Shown here in pieces: positions 1-5,793 of a stretch of DNA of 20,715 nt. This DNA is from CAYHSR01 sp043821725. Its GTDB lineage: Bacteria > Patescibacteriota > Patescibacteriia > Magasanikbacterales > GWA2-37-8. The notes under the pieces are model-generated. The model was not told where the DNA came from. It saw only the letters and a program-made list of their open reading frames with translations, and made no database searches. The stretch spans positions 1-20,715 of the forward strand of contig JBDRCM010000003.1 in the NCBI GenBank assembly GCA_043821725.1, in the 5' to 3' direction. The position numbers and the translations under genes are program-made. Numbering within the stretch: the first letter of the stretch is position 1; each line of letters begins with the position of its first letter.

Positions 1-99
1 AATAATTATTTAGAACAATCGGCTATTTCGTATTTAGGACTTTTACAACATGGTAATGCGTTTGAGTTGTCAAAGTCGATAAAGAAGAGATTGGGCTAA
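1..99 (+). CDS. C-terminal fragment of a probable reverse transcriptase (5' end outside window)
   Basis: Frame 1 is open from the window edge to TAA at 97-99 and encodes 32 residues. The tail contains the string SYLGLLQHGNAFELSK. This resembles the C-terminal thumb of group II-like and diversity-generating-retroelement (DGR) reverse transcriptases, where an (N)SYLGxxxHxxxxxL motif is common. The catalytic YxDD region would lie upstream and is not visible, so the RT call rests on this short motif only. DGRs are frequent in CPR genomes, which makes a DGR RT a reasonable guess. No template/variable repeat pair with adenine-specific mismatches was noticed in the window, so any target gene would lie upstream. 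A left-end repeat fragment and a terminator hairpin follow directly. It could also be another protein with a chance motif match. Confidence 0.45.
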   Translation, partial: NNYLEQSAISYLGLLQHGNAFELSKSIKKRLG

Positions 100-105
100 T
101 TTTAG

Positions 106-142
106 GTTAAATATGTTCCCAAATCGTCCCAGGCTCCCCGCA
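106..142 (+). repeat. Left-end fragment of the ~186-bp cassette-boundary element
   Basis: GTTCCCAAATCGTCCC at 115-130 is identical to the left end of the full element at 1483-1668, and the CTCCCCGCA that follows matches CTCTCCGCA there. The match stops at about 142 and no right end is found before the next gene. This is either a truncated copy or a deleted one. It sits 7 bp after the stop of the upstream reading frame, the same placement as the other copies. Confidence 0.6.
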
Positions 143-151
143 GTTCGCAAC

Positions 152-177
152 AAAGTGAGTTTAAACGCTCACTTTTT
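152..177 (+). terminator. Intrinsic terminator after the RT fragment
   Basis: AAAGTGAG (152-159) pairs with CTCACTTT (168-175) around an 8-nt loop, followed by a T tract at 173-177. It lies about 50 bp past the stop of the partial upstream gene and before the next promoter, so it would end that transcript. Confidence 0.6.
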
Positions 178-219
178 GCTTTTGTTTATATAGTTATAAC
201 TAGACTCATTATTGACCAG

Positions 220-313
220 TTTATAGGTTTTCTAAGAAAACCTATAAAAAATGCCATATTTTGTAGGTTTAATGCTGTAACCTATAAAATACTCTTGACT
301 TTTATAGGTTTTT
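220..313 (+). promoter_or_regulatory. Operator array of TATAGGTT half-sites
   Basis: There are five copies of the half-site TATAGGTT or its complement. TTTATAGGTTTTC (220-232) and its exact inverse (236-248) are separated by 3 bp. TGTAGGTT near 262-269 and AACCTATA at 279-286 form a second, looser inverted pair. A single TTTATAGGTTTTT at 300-312 lies between the -35 and -10 boxes of the downstream promoter. Spaced dyads with one site in the promoter spacer are typical of an autoregulated operon. The MerR-type HTH protein encoded just downstream is the obvious candidate ligand, although this is inference. Confidence 0.65.
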
Positions 314-323
314 ATGATATCAT
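295..323 (+). promoter_or_regulatory. Sigma70-type promoter of the HTH-GHKL/DUF4325 operon
   Basis: TTGACT (295-300) and TATCAT (318-323) are separated by exactly 17 bp, a half-operator overlapping the spacer. The expected start point, about 7 nt after the -10 box, is near 330, and the ATG is at 333, so the mRNA would be leaderless or nearly so. Confidence 0.6.
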
Positions 324-332
324 AACTTTATT

Positions 333-1061
333 ATGATAAATGGACAAAACGTGCGAATAGGAAAAGCAGCAAAAATACTTGGTGTTTCAGTACAAACTCT
401 GCGTAACTGGGAAAAATCAGGTAAACTTCGTGCTGGGCGAAGTGGCGGTAAACAGCGCTTTTATGCATTGCGAGATCTCAGCAACTTTGCTCTTGACCTT
501 AAAATGTTAGGACTATCATGGGCCACAAGCGCAATCCCGCCAGAATTGCCAAGTGAATATTATTGTGAACGAGCAGATCGTTTCACAAGCCGAGTGACCA
601 AGATGGGTACTGAACTCCAGAAAGCCGAAAATGTGTCGGAAAATATGGCCTCGCTCTTAACTCTTGTTGCCGGAGAAATTGGTGATAATTCTTTTGTACA
701 CAATGTTGGTAACTGGTCCGATGTTCCAGGCTTATTTTTTGGGTATAACATCGACAAACGTATTATAGCTCTTGCGGATCGAGGACGTGGTGTCAAAACG
801 ACACTTCAACAAGTCAGACCAAATCTCACAACTGATATTGAAGCTCTTAATGTGGCTTTTACGGAAATTGTTTCTGGAAGAAACCCAGAAAAGCGTGGTA
901 ATGGACTCAAGGTAGTTCGTGGTGTCGCAGAATCAAATGAGATTGGTCTCTTGTTTCGTTCGGGCATCGGTATAGTTAATATTCCTCTACATCCCGGAAG
1001 GATGCAAATTAAGATGACCGACGGAAATATTCGTGGAACATATACTGTTATACAATTTTAA
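333..1061 (+). CDS. MerR-type HTH fused to a GHKL (HATPase_c) ATPase domain
   Basis: This 242-aa protein appears to be a DNA-binding regulator with a histidine-kinase-like ATPase module. Residues 8-50 form a MerR-style winged helix (IGKAAKILGVSVQTLRNWE, then the GK-RFY wing). After a helical linker, residues 115-124 resemble the N box of GHKL ATPases (EIGDNSFVHN), 148-154 give the D-x-G-x-G motif (ADRGRGV) and 189-192 the GNGL loop. There is no phospho-acceptor His domain, so it is closer to anti-sigma or ATPase-switch proteins than to a classical sensor kinase. The DUF4325 gene starts 12 bp downstream, a known type of GHKL/STAS partnership. Upstream lie five operator half-sites and a promoter 7-10 nt from this ATG, implying autoregulation. 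The signal sensed is unknown. Confidence 0.75.
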   Translation: MINGQNVRIGKAAKILGVSVQTLRNWEKSGKLRAGRSGGKQRFYALRDLSNFALDLKMLGLSWATSAIPPELPSEYYCERADRFTSRVTKMGTELQKAENVSENMASLLTLVAGEIGDNSFVHNVGNWSDVPGLFFGYNIDKRIIALADRGRGVKTTLQQVRPNLTTDIEALNVAFTEIVSGRNPEKRGNGLKVVRGVAESNEIGLLFRSGIGIVNIPLHPGRMQIKMTDGNIRGTYTVIQF

Positions 1062-1073
1062 AACACATTAAAT

Positions 1074-1388
1074 ATGAAAATTATCCAACTCAAAAAATTT
1101 GGCACTGTGCTTATTTCTCGTCCAGCAGGACTGGAGGCCTTTAATGCGATTCGCCCCCAGCTTAATCCTGACACTCCTGTTCAAATTGATTTTGATCAAG
1201 TACTCACAGTAACACCATCGTGGCTTGATGAGTTTTTAACGCAACTTACTGATTATAATGGAGGAAAAGTAGAGCTGATGTCTACTAATAATGCGTCTGT
1301 ACTCGCAACATTGCCAATATTGGCAACTGCGCGAAAAGATTTTGTTGCTACTACCGTTCTTAGAGCTCTCAAACAAATGGATGTATAA
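1074..1388 (+). CDS. STAS-like DUF4325 protein
   Basis: This 104-aa protein carries features of the DUF4325 STAS-like family. SRPAGLEAFNAI at residues 15-26 resembles the conserved (S/G)R-x-x-A-x-x-A segment. A beta strand follows (VQIDFDQVLTVTPSWLDEFL, residues 37-56), where the family has a D-F-x-x-V-x-x-(V/I)-x-(P/S)-S-(F/W)-x-D-E-(F/L) pattern. These domains commonly partner a GHKL ATPase, encoded here in the same operon 12 bp upstream. By analogy with anti-sigma/anti-anti-sigma switches the two may interact, but no phosphorylatable Ser can be assigned with confidence. The gene ends the first cassette; the ~186-bp element begins 95 bp later. Confidence 0.65.
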   Translation: MKIIQLKKFGTVLISRPAGLEAFNAIRPQLNPDTPVQIDFDQVLTVTPSWLDEFLTQLTDYNGGKVELMSTNNASVLATLPILATARKDFVATTVLRALKQMDV

Positions 1389-1482
1389 AATAGATAATAA
1401 CGACTTTCCGTCAGTTTGGGGCGTATAAATTCTAGTGGAAAGTTTTTTTTATTAAAAATGTTAAGTGGATAAAATTATTTTT

Positions 1483-1668
1483 AGCTAACTGGCGTTCCCA
1501 AATCGTCCCTCCCTCTCCGCATAAGTAAAAAATGCATAATTTTTTTCAAAATGTACCTAATTACAGGTATTTTTTGATTCCAAAGTTGAAAATAATACTG
1601 ATAGGTCGTTTGTCTTAAGTTAGCTAAACTAATATTTAGGGAGGATGGGATTAGAACGATTGGTTGAC
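1483..1668 (+). repeat. Cassette-boundary element, copy A (186 bp, inverted-repeat ends)
   Basis: The left end AGCTAACTGGCGTTCCC and the right end TTAGAACGATTGGTTGAC are imperfect inverted repeats, supported inside by CCTCCCT (1508-1514) facing AGGGAGG (1638-1644). The centre is AT-rich and has a near-palindrome around ATGCAT, then TACCT-AATTAC-AGGTA followed by T6, which could act as a weak terminator. Copy B (2900-3085) is also 186 bp and shares a run of nearly 40 identical bases; copy C (4579-4763) is 185 bp. The element lies between the stop of one cassette and the -10 box of the next. Confidence 0.75.
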
Positions 1669-1704
1669 TTTTTTGAGCCGAGTATGTAGTATTACTTAAC
1701 CCTG

Positions 1705-1713
1705 TGGTATAAT
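1705..1713 (+). promoter_or_regulatory. Extended -10 promoter for hicB
   Basis: TGG-TATAAT at 1705-1713 is an extended -10 box; no good -35 lies at 16-18 bp. The hicB ATG is at 1741, giving a predicted leader of about 20 nt without a Shine-Dalgarno sequence. Confidence 0.5.
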
Positions 1714-1740
1714 ATATTTAGGTTAAATTAACTTAATTTT

Positions 1741-2082
1741 ATGCAATTAAATAAATATATTTATAATATATCTCATCTAGTAAGAAAATTTGGTTTTAAT
1801 TTTAATGAATCAGCTGACAAGCGAGTCATCGCCATGCGGAGAGAGATAAGTAAAATTGGAAAAATAGAATTTAAGATTGAACAATATCCAGATGGCTCAT
1901 GGACGGCTGAATCTACTAATATTGATGGTATAATTACTGGTGGTAAATCTACCAAAGGTCTTTCTTCCATACTTAAAGATGCGGTATTTACATATTTTGA
2001 AATACAAGCTTATCTTTGTGTAGACACATTATTAAAAGGAGATAACGAACCAGTTACCATCAAACAAAACGTATATGCCTAG
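1741..2082 (+). CDS. hicB: HicB-like antitoxin
   Basis: The 113-aa product has the HicB-type segment F-x-I-E-x-x-x-D-G-S-W-T-A-E-S-x-x-(I/L), at residues 43-59, followed by a glycine-rich turn and the helix ILKDAVFTYFEIQ. This matches the partial RNase H-like fold of HicB antitoxins. The first 35 residues are an extra basic N-terminus. In HicAB modules HicB neutralises the HicA mRNA interferase and usually represses its own promoter. A HicA-like reading frame follows immediately, so the order is B-A. The partner toxin is frame-broken here, so this antitoxin may be an orphan. The family assignment comes from reading the protein, not from a search. Confidence 0.6.
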   Translation: MQLNKYIYNISHLVRKFGFNFNESADKRVIAMRREISKIGKIEFKIEQYPDGSWTAESTNIDGIITGGKSTKGLSSILKDAVFTYFEIQAYLCVDTLLKGDNEPVTIKQNVYA

Positions 2083-2313
2083 TCGAAGTTTTTCAGATTT
2101 AACTCAAAACAGTGGATAAAGGCATGTAAAAAGTTGAGTTTGGAAGTAGTAACCAAGTCTGGCAAAGGCAGTCATGTTTTGGTTAAACATCCGAACACTG
2201 GACATAAATATACAATTCAAAAGAATCTTCATAAATTTATTAATATAAAAGTATTCAAAAAATTATTTGAGTGGGGTTTTAATGAAGAAGAAATTTGGGA
2301 TGCTTTAAATTAA
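2075..2313 (+). pseudogene. hicA: HicA-like mRNA interferase, frameshifted near its start
   Basis: The frame 2083-2313 encodes a HicA-type double-stranded-RNA-binding-like toxin. It contains KSGKGSHVLVKHP, which includes the G-S-H catalytic-His motif, and ends in FNEEEIWDALN. It has no ATG in frame. The natural start, ATG at 2075, overlaps the hicB stop (ATGCCTAG) but is in another frame and reaches a stop after 14 codons. Restoring one base between 2077 and 2086 would join them as M-P-S-S/R-K-F-F-R-F and give a normal HicA length of about 79 aa. So this is an inactivated toxin, a sequencing error, or a toxin made only by frameshifting or rare initiation. The later TTG codons would drop the first helix. 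Confidence 0.6.
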
Positions 2314-2330
2314 TTCAAAATTTGAGCTAT

Positions 2331-2876
2331 ATGACTAGCAAAAAACACGACTGTTATTATGACGCCATGGAATGTCTGTGCGTTGAAGATTATGATGAAG
2401 CAGTAAAACTATGTAAAAAAGCCGTTAAAATAGATGAACATTATGTGGCTGGCTATTTAGGTTTAGCTTGGGCGTATAGATATAAAGGAAATAGTAAAAA
2501 ATACGAAGAATATACTAATAAAGCATTTGATGAGACTAAAAAGAGATACCCTAAATGGCCTAAAACAATGCTTTGGGGTTATCTGGAAAATAGGGAATAC
2601 ATGAGAGCAATCCAAGAAAAAGCCAACTTATATTGGGAACAAGACAAATTAGAGAAGGTTGAAAAATTATTTAGATTGTTGCTTAAGATGAACCCAGGAG
2701 ATAATCAAGGAATAAGATTTCTGTTAGCCGGAATGTTCACGGGCATATCAGGAGAAGATGTTGATGATTTAGTGGATGAGGCAAACCAAAAACAGGATTG
2801 GTCTAAGATTGACAATTTGTTATTAGAACAAAATAAAAAACATAAATTTTGGGAAAAACCTAGTTTTGATGAATAA
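2331..2876 (+). CDS. TPR-repeat protein
   Basis: The product is 181 aa from the ATG at 2331. An upstream ATG at 2295 would overlap the HicA frame and add a 12-residue extension without support. Residues 8-65 read as a TPR helix pair with A-x-x-x-x-x-x-D-Y-x-x-A and Y-x-x-A spacing (EDYDEAVKLCKKAVKIDEHY, then GYLGLAWAYRYKG). A second unit near 100-130 (LEKVEKLFRLLLKMNPGDN) is followed by QGIRFLLAGMF. The NPxDNQGIR(Y/F)LL signature is common in small bacterial TPR scaffold proteins. No signal peptide is seen, so it is probably a cytoplasmic protein-protein interaction module. It sits 17 bp after hicA and appears to be part of the same cassette; the partner is unknown. Confidence 0.6.
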   Translation: MTSKKHDCYYDAMECLCVEDYDEAVKLCKKAVKIDEHYVAGYLGLAWAYRYKGNSKKYEEYTNKAFDETKKRYPKWPKTMLWGYLENREYMRAIQEKANLYWEQDKLEKVEKLFRLLLKMNPGDNQGIRFLLAGMFTGISGEDVDDLVDEANQKQDWSKIDNLLLEQNKKHKFWEKPSFDE

Positions 2877-2899
2877 ACAAAGCAGGAATTAATTTTTTT

Positions 2900-3085
2900 G
2901 ACTAACTAGCGTTCCAACATAATCCCTCCCTCTCCGCATAAGTAAAAAATGCATAATTTTTTCCAAAACGTACCTAACCATAGGTATTTTTTGGTTCCAA
3001 AGTAAAAAATAGTTTAAAGAATAGTTTTGCTAAGATTAGCCAAATTGATTTTTAGGGAGGGTGGGGTTGGAATGTTGTTATTAAC
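2900..3085 (+). repeat. Cassette-boundary element, copy B (186 bp)
   Basis: The left end GACTAACTAGCGTTCCAAC faces the right end GTTGGAATGTTGTTATTAAC. CGTTCCAAC / GTTGGAATG pair over 9 bp with one G-T, and CCTCCCT / AGGGAGG pair inside. The internal hairpin TACCTA-ACCA-TAGGTA is one base pair longer than in copy A, a compensating change on both arms. The T6 tract after it is conserved. The copy starts 24 bp after the TPR gene stop. Confidence 0.75.
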
Positions 3086-3100
3086 AATCCCAAATTTAAT

Positions 3101-3130
3101 TTGCAATATTATGGAACCTTATTGTATAAT
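3101..3130 (+). promoter_or_regulatory. Promoter of the 435-aa gene
   Basis: TTGCAA (3101-3106) and TATAAT (3125-3130) are spaced by 18 bp. The start codon at 3172 leaves a leader of about 35 nt with no clear ribosome-binding site. The promoter lies just outside element copy B. Confidence 0.5.
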
Positions 3131-3171
3131 ATACATAGAATAAACCTTAAATTATTTTTAGATATAATTTT

Positions 3172-4479
3172 ATGAATACAGAATGTCAAGGGTCAATACA
3201 GGCAAGAGCAACAGAAAAATATCCTTATAATAAAAAAACAAGAGAAGAGTTAAAATCCGCTCAAGAATCTTTGCCATCTGTCGGAGAGGTAGACACTCCT
3301 ATAGGTGCAGGTTTGAATAAGATAATTGAAAGAGATGTAGAATCAGCATTAAGAACTGGTAGCGTTTATTCAATGGAATTGGCTGCTGAAAAGATAAGGC
3401 AAGGGTTGGAAATTGCTGAACAAGTAGGTTTGCCAATTGAGCCAGATGGCGAAAAATTGCACAGACATTTAGAGCAAAGGTTTAAAGAAACTGCTACCGA
3501 AGCATTAGATTTTCAAATAAAATCAGGGGCAAGGTGCCTAGTTAACTTTCCTCAACTGGTAATAGTATATAGAAAACAATTAGAAAAAAGGCAGGTCGGT
3601 CTAGACAGTTCCTCTCCAGCTGAACAAGGTAGTACTGCTGTTAAAATGACCCCTAAGCATTTGGAACAGTTTGATGAAAATGTTAGAGAAGCGTTAGCAG
3701 ATGCTCCTGATAAAGTCATTGAACAGGTAGATAGCTGTCTACAGCGCGGTAAATTAGAAATGATTCGTTATTATTTAAATACATTGAATCAAATTAAGGT
3801 AGTGGCAGATAATTACAAAGAGCAGTATGACGAAGAAGATATAAAGGAGAAAATAAGGAAAGTTCTTAGAGAAGGTTCTGAACAGGCTGTCAAAAAAGCA
3901 CTGGCAGAGATAACCAGATTAATGGAGGGTGGTTATCAAGCCTTAGTTGACAGCACTGAAGGAGGTATATCAGAATTCGTAGCTATTTTAAAAGGTTATG
4001 AAATTGAATTACCGCCGTCATTACAAGATGGAGATATTGAAAATAAAGTTACCAAAGCCAAGGCAGATGGGATCAAGAAGGGAATCGATAAGGTGACAGA
4101 TAAGGCTATTAATTGTGTTAAATTTGGTTATCCTCAAAATCTTGAAAGTGGGGTCAAGGAGTTAGAGAAATTGCTTGAATTAGGTGAGCAACTGGGCGTA
4201 GATACACCGGAAGAAGCTGAAATATTGAATCAAATTATTGAAGGTGCAACAGTAGTGTTTGTTGATGGGTTACAAAATATTGTAAAATTCGCATTGGTAA
4301 ATTTGAAAAGAGGAAATTTTGATAGCTTTGGCCAGAATCCAATTGAACGGGCACATCAACAAATAGACAAAATGTTTGAGTTTGCGGGTAGCCTAAGTAC
4401 TAAAATTCCCAATACTTTAACTGCAGAAATTTGGCATGATACGATTGACGAGGCAGTCCTTGACGTAATACCGCATTAA
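3172..4479 (+). CDS. Unrecognised 435-aa helical-repeat protein
   Basis: No known family is recognised. The protein is acidic and helical, without signal peptide or membrane segment. It appears to hold five degenerate units of about 60-75 residues, roughly at 53-118, 167-254, 255-319, 320-381 and 382-435. In each, a helix with paired leucines leads to a short loop containing I/V-x-(L/T)-P or a similar turn, and then a second amphipathic helix; units 1-4 end in a Gly (KSG, EGG, KFG, KRG). This suggests an alpha-solenoid scaffold. It is the sole gene of its cassette, with its own promoter and a boundary element on both sides. In such neighbourhoods (toxin-antitoxin modules around it) defence or binding roles are common, but nothing in the sequence shows one. 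Confidence 0.6.
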   Translation: MNTECQGSIQARATEKYPYNKKTREELKSAQESLPSVGEVDTPIGAGLNKIIERDVESALRTGSVYSMELAAEKIRQGLEIAEQVGLPIEPDGEKLHRHLEQRFKETATEALDFQIKSGARCLVNFPQLVIVYRKQLEKRQVGLDSSSPAEQGSTAVKMTPKHLEQFDENVREALADAPDKVIEQVDSCLQRGKLEMIRYYLNTLNQIKVVADNYKEQYDEEDIKEKIRKVLREGSEQAVKKALAEITRLMEGGYQALVDSTEGGISEFVAILKGYEIELPPSLQDGDIENKVTKAKADGIKKGIDKVTDKAINCVKFGYPQNLESGVKELEKLLELGEQLGVDTPEEAEILNQIIEGATVVFVDGLQNIVKFALVNLKRGNFDSFGQNPIERAHQQIDKMFEFAGSLSTKIPNTLTAEIWHDTIDEAVLDVIPH

Positions 4480-4578
4480 AATAGCTAACTAAATTTTACT
4501 ATTGGCGCGTTATTTTTCTAAGATTGAGATGAATGCAAAGATAGAGCCATCTATTACAAATCGAAAGGTTGATAGCGC

Positions 4579-4763
4579 GGCTAACTAGTGATTCCAAATC
4601 GTCCCAAATTCTCCGTATTAATGAAAAATTCCTTTTTTTCTCAAAAAGTACCTAATTGCAGGTTATTTTTGGTTTAGAAGTTTTAAATTAAGCTAACAAT
4701 TTTTTAGCTAATATTAGCTCAATCTGATTTTAAAGGGGGTGGGATTGGAACGATTTTGTTAAC
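4579..4763 (+). repeat. Cassette-boundary element, copy C (185 bp)
   Basis: The left end GGCTAACTAGTGATTCCAAA faces the right end TTGGAACGATTTTGTTAAC, pairing TTCCAA with TTGGAA. AAATCG (4596-4601) also matches CGATTT (4751-4756) in an alternative register. The centre keeps the GTACCTAATTGCAGGT hairpin plus T tract but has lost the CCTCCCT arm. The right end GTTAAC is shared with the start of the palindromic repeat at 4758, so the second repeat family has landed exactly at this border. Confidence 0.65.
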
Positions 4764-4891
4764 GTAGCGTAGCGAGGGTAATGAAAATTTATTTTCATTA
4801 CCGAGCAAGCAAGTTAACTACCCTGTGATCTTGCCACAGCGGTCTTCCAAACTGCTGTGCCTGATTACCCCGACTGAGTCGGGGAGGGGTT
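4758..4891 (-). repeat. Composite palindromic (REP-like) repeat, copy 1, minus orientation
   Basis: The sequence is nearly the reverse complement of the copies at 13086 and 20517. Read on the minus strand it holds CCCCGACT-C-AGTCGGGG, then CAGCAGT...ACCGCTG around TTGGAAG, then CTGTGGCAAGATCACAG, and finally the long hairpin GGTAATGAAAAT...ATTTTCATTACC inside the flanks TTAACTTGCTTGCTC and CTCGCTACGCTACGTTAAC. It ends 21 bp before the -35 box of the RelB promoter. The + strand reads open from 4825 into relB, but that extension is not believable protein. Confidence 0.85.
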
Positions 4892-4912
4892 CATATGTGT
4901 GTAAAAGTATTA

Positions 4913-4941
4913 TTGACAAAATTATAAAATTGTTATATAGT
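4913..4941 (+). promoter_or_regulatory. Promoter of the RelB/RelE operon
   Basis: TTGACA (4913-4918) and TATAGT (4936-4941) are exactly 17 bp apart. Between the -10 box and the ATG at 4972 lies an AGTT...AACT inverted pair (about 4939-4961) that could be an antitoxin operator. The promoter shows that the longer open frame starting in the repeat at 4825 is not the gene start. Confidence 0.7.
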
Positions 4942-4971
4942 TTAGATATAGTTTTTAACTACATAAAATTT

Positions 4972-5226
4972 ATGAACACTAATGAACAAACACAAGTTAC
5001 TTTTATGAGTAACGCAAAATTAAAAGATAAAACCATTAAAAAAGTTAAAGAGGAAGGTATTACTCTTAAGGCTCTTTTGACTATGGCCATGAGAGCATAT
5101 CTAAATAATGATTTGAAAGTATCCTTGCAATCTAGTAATGACTATTATGATGATATTTTTGCTGATAGTGAGGTAATTAAGAAAGCTAATGAGCTGGGCA
5201 GTTTGCTTAATAAAACTAAAATTTAA
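4972..5226 (+). CDS. RelB/DinJ-like antitoxin
   Basis: The product is 84 aa from the ATG at 4972. The first 40 residues (TQVTFMSNAKLKDKTIKKVKEEGITLKALLTMAMRAYL) follow the ribbon-helix-helix pattern of RelB/DinJ antitoxins: a beta strand, a helix, a turn, and a second helix. The C-terminal half is charged and would wrap the toxin. The start was placed here because an optimal promoter lies just upstream and because the extra upstream residues come from translated repeat DNA. The toxin gene starts 5 bp downstream. RelB-type proteins repress their own operon as a complex with the toxin; the AGTT/AACT dyad is a candidate site. Confidence 0.65.
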   Translation: MNTNEQTQVTFMSNAKLKDKTIKKVKEEGITLKALLTMAMRAYLNNDLKVSLQSSNDYYDDIFADSEVIKKANELGSLLNKTKI

Positions 5227-5231
5227 TCTTA

Positions 5232-5603
5232 ATGTTTTTAATATTAACTGAGTCGTTTTTAAAAAGAGAATTAAAACCATTGAAGAAATATTATACCGTT
5301 GAAGATATTAGAAAAACGATCAAAAAAATATCGGCATCATCTATCCGACTGTCTAATCTTGGGTACAAAGGAGGAGAACTAATGAAATTAAGAATAACCA
5401 GCCGAACAGTTGGTAGAATTATTGTTTATGTGTATAAACAGAAAGATTTAGTTGTTCCTGTTGTATTAAGATTAAAAAAGGATAAAATTATTGGAGAAAA
5501 TTTGTCTTTAGACAATACAAAGGCTAAAATAGTAATTTTAGATATGATGAACAGAATAATGAATGATATTAGCAATTGTGATTATACAAAAGAGATAATT
5601 TAA
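5232..5603 (+). CDS. RelE/ParE-superfamily toxin-like protein
   Basis: The 123-aa product has the layout of a RelE-fold toxin. Helices at 8-40 (LKRELKPLKKYYTVEDIRKTIKKI) lead to the beta sheet GGELMKLRITSRTVGRIIVYVYKQKDLVVPVVLRLKKD (about 46-83), where R-I-I-V-Y is the usual central strand, and a C-terminal helix follows. CPR genomes often carry this longer form, which begins MFLILTE. Ribosome-dependent mRNA cleavage is the usual activity of the family, but catalytic residues vary and cannot be fixed here. The gene is coupled to the RelB-like gene. The decayed boundary element begins 8 bp after the stop. Confidence 0.65.
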   Translation: MFLILTESFLKRELKPLKKYYTVEDIRKTIKKISASSIRLSNLGYKGGELMKLRITSRTVGRIIVYVYKQKDLVVPVVLRLKKDKIIGENLSLDNTKAKIVILDMMNRIMNDISNCDYTKEII

Positions 5604-5610
5604 TATTTTG

Positions 5611-5700
5611 GCTAAGTAGCGTTTTCAATTTCGCATAAATTAAAAAATTACTTTTTTAATATTTTGTTAAACTTGGTTTGAATTGTTCGGATTTTTTGCT
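5611..5700 (+). repeat. Decayed cassette-boundary element, copy D
   Basis: GGCTAAGTAGCGTTTTCAA and CGCATAAATTAAAAAATTAC match the left half of copies A-C (GCTAACTAGCGTTCC; CGCATAAGTAAAAAATGC). The right half is not recognisable, and the end coordinate is approximate. It follows the toxin stop by 8 bp, the same relative placement as the intact copies. Confidence 0.5.
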
Positions 5701-5723
5701 GTTCTCTCTATAAGGGTCTGAAC

Positions 5724-5751
5724 TTGTTTATTACCCACATCTTGGTATAAT
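5724..5751 (+). promoter_or_regulatory. Promoter of the 173-aa gene
   Basis: TTGTTT (5724-5729) and TATAAT (5746-5751) are spaced by 16 bp, with an extended -10 (TGG before TATAAT). The leader to the ATG at 5794 would be about 36 nt. Confidence 0.5.
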
Positions 5752-5793
5752 TAAGGCATCATTGGGTTTTAGATTAAATAACGACTAGTTAAC

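Noticed and set aside
4825..4971. N-terminal extension of the RelB-like gene
   Set aside because: It begins in the palindromic repeat and crosses an optimal promoter; the ATG at 4972 fits the family length.
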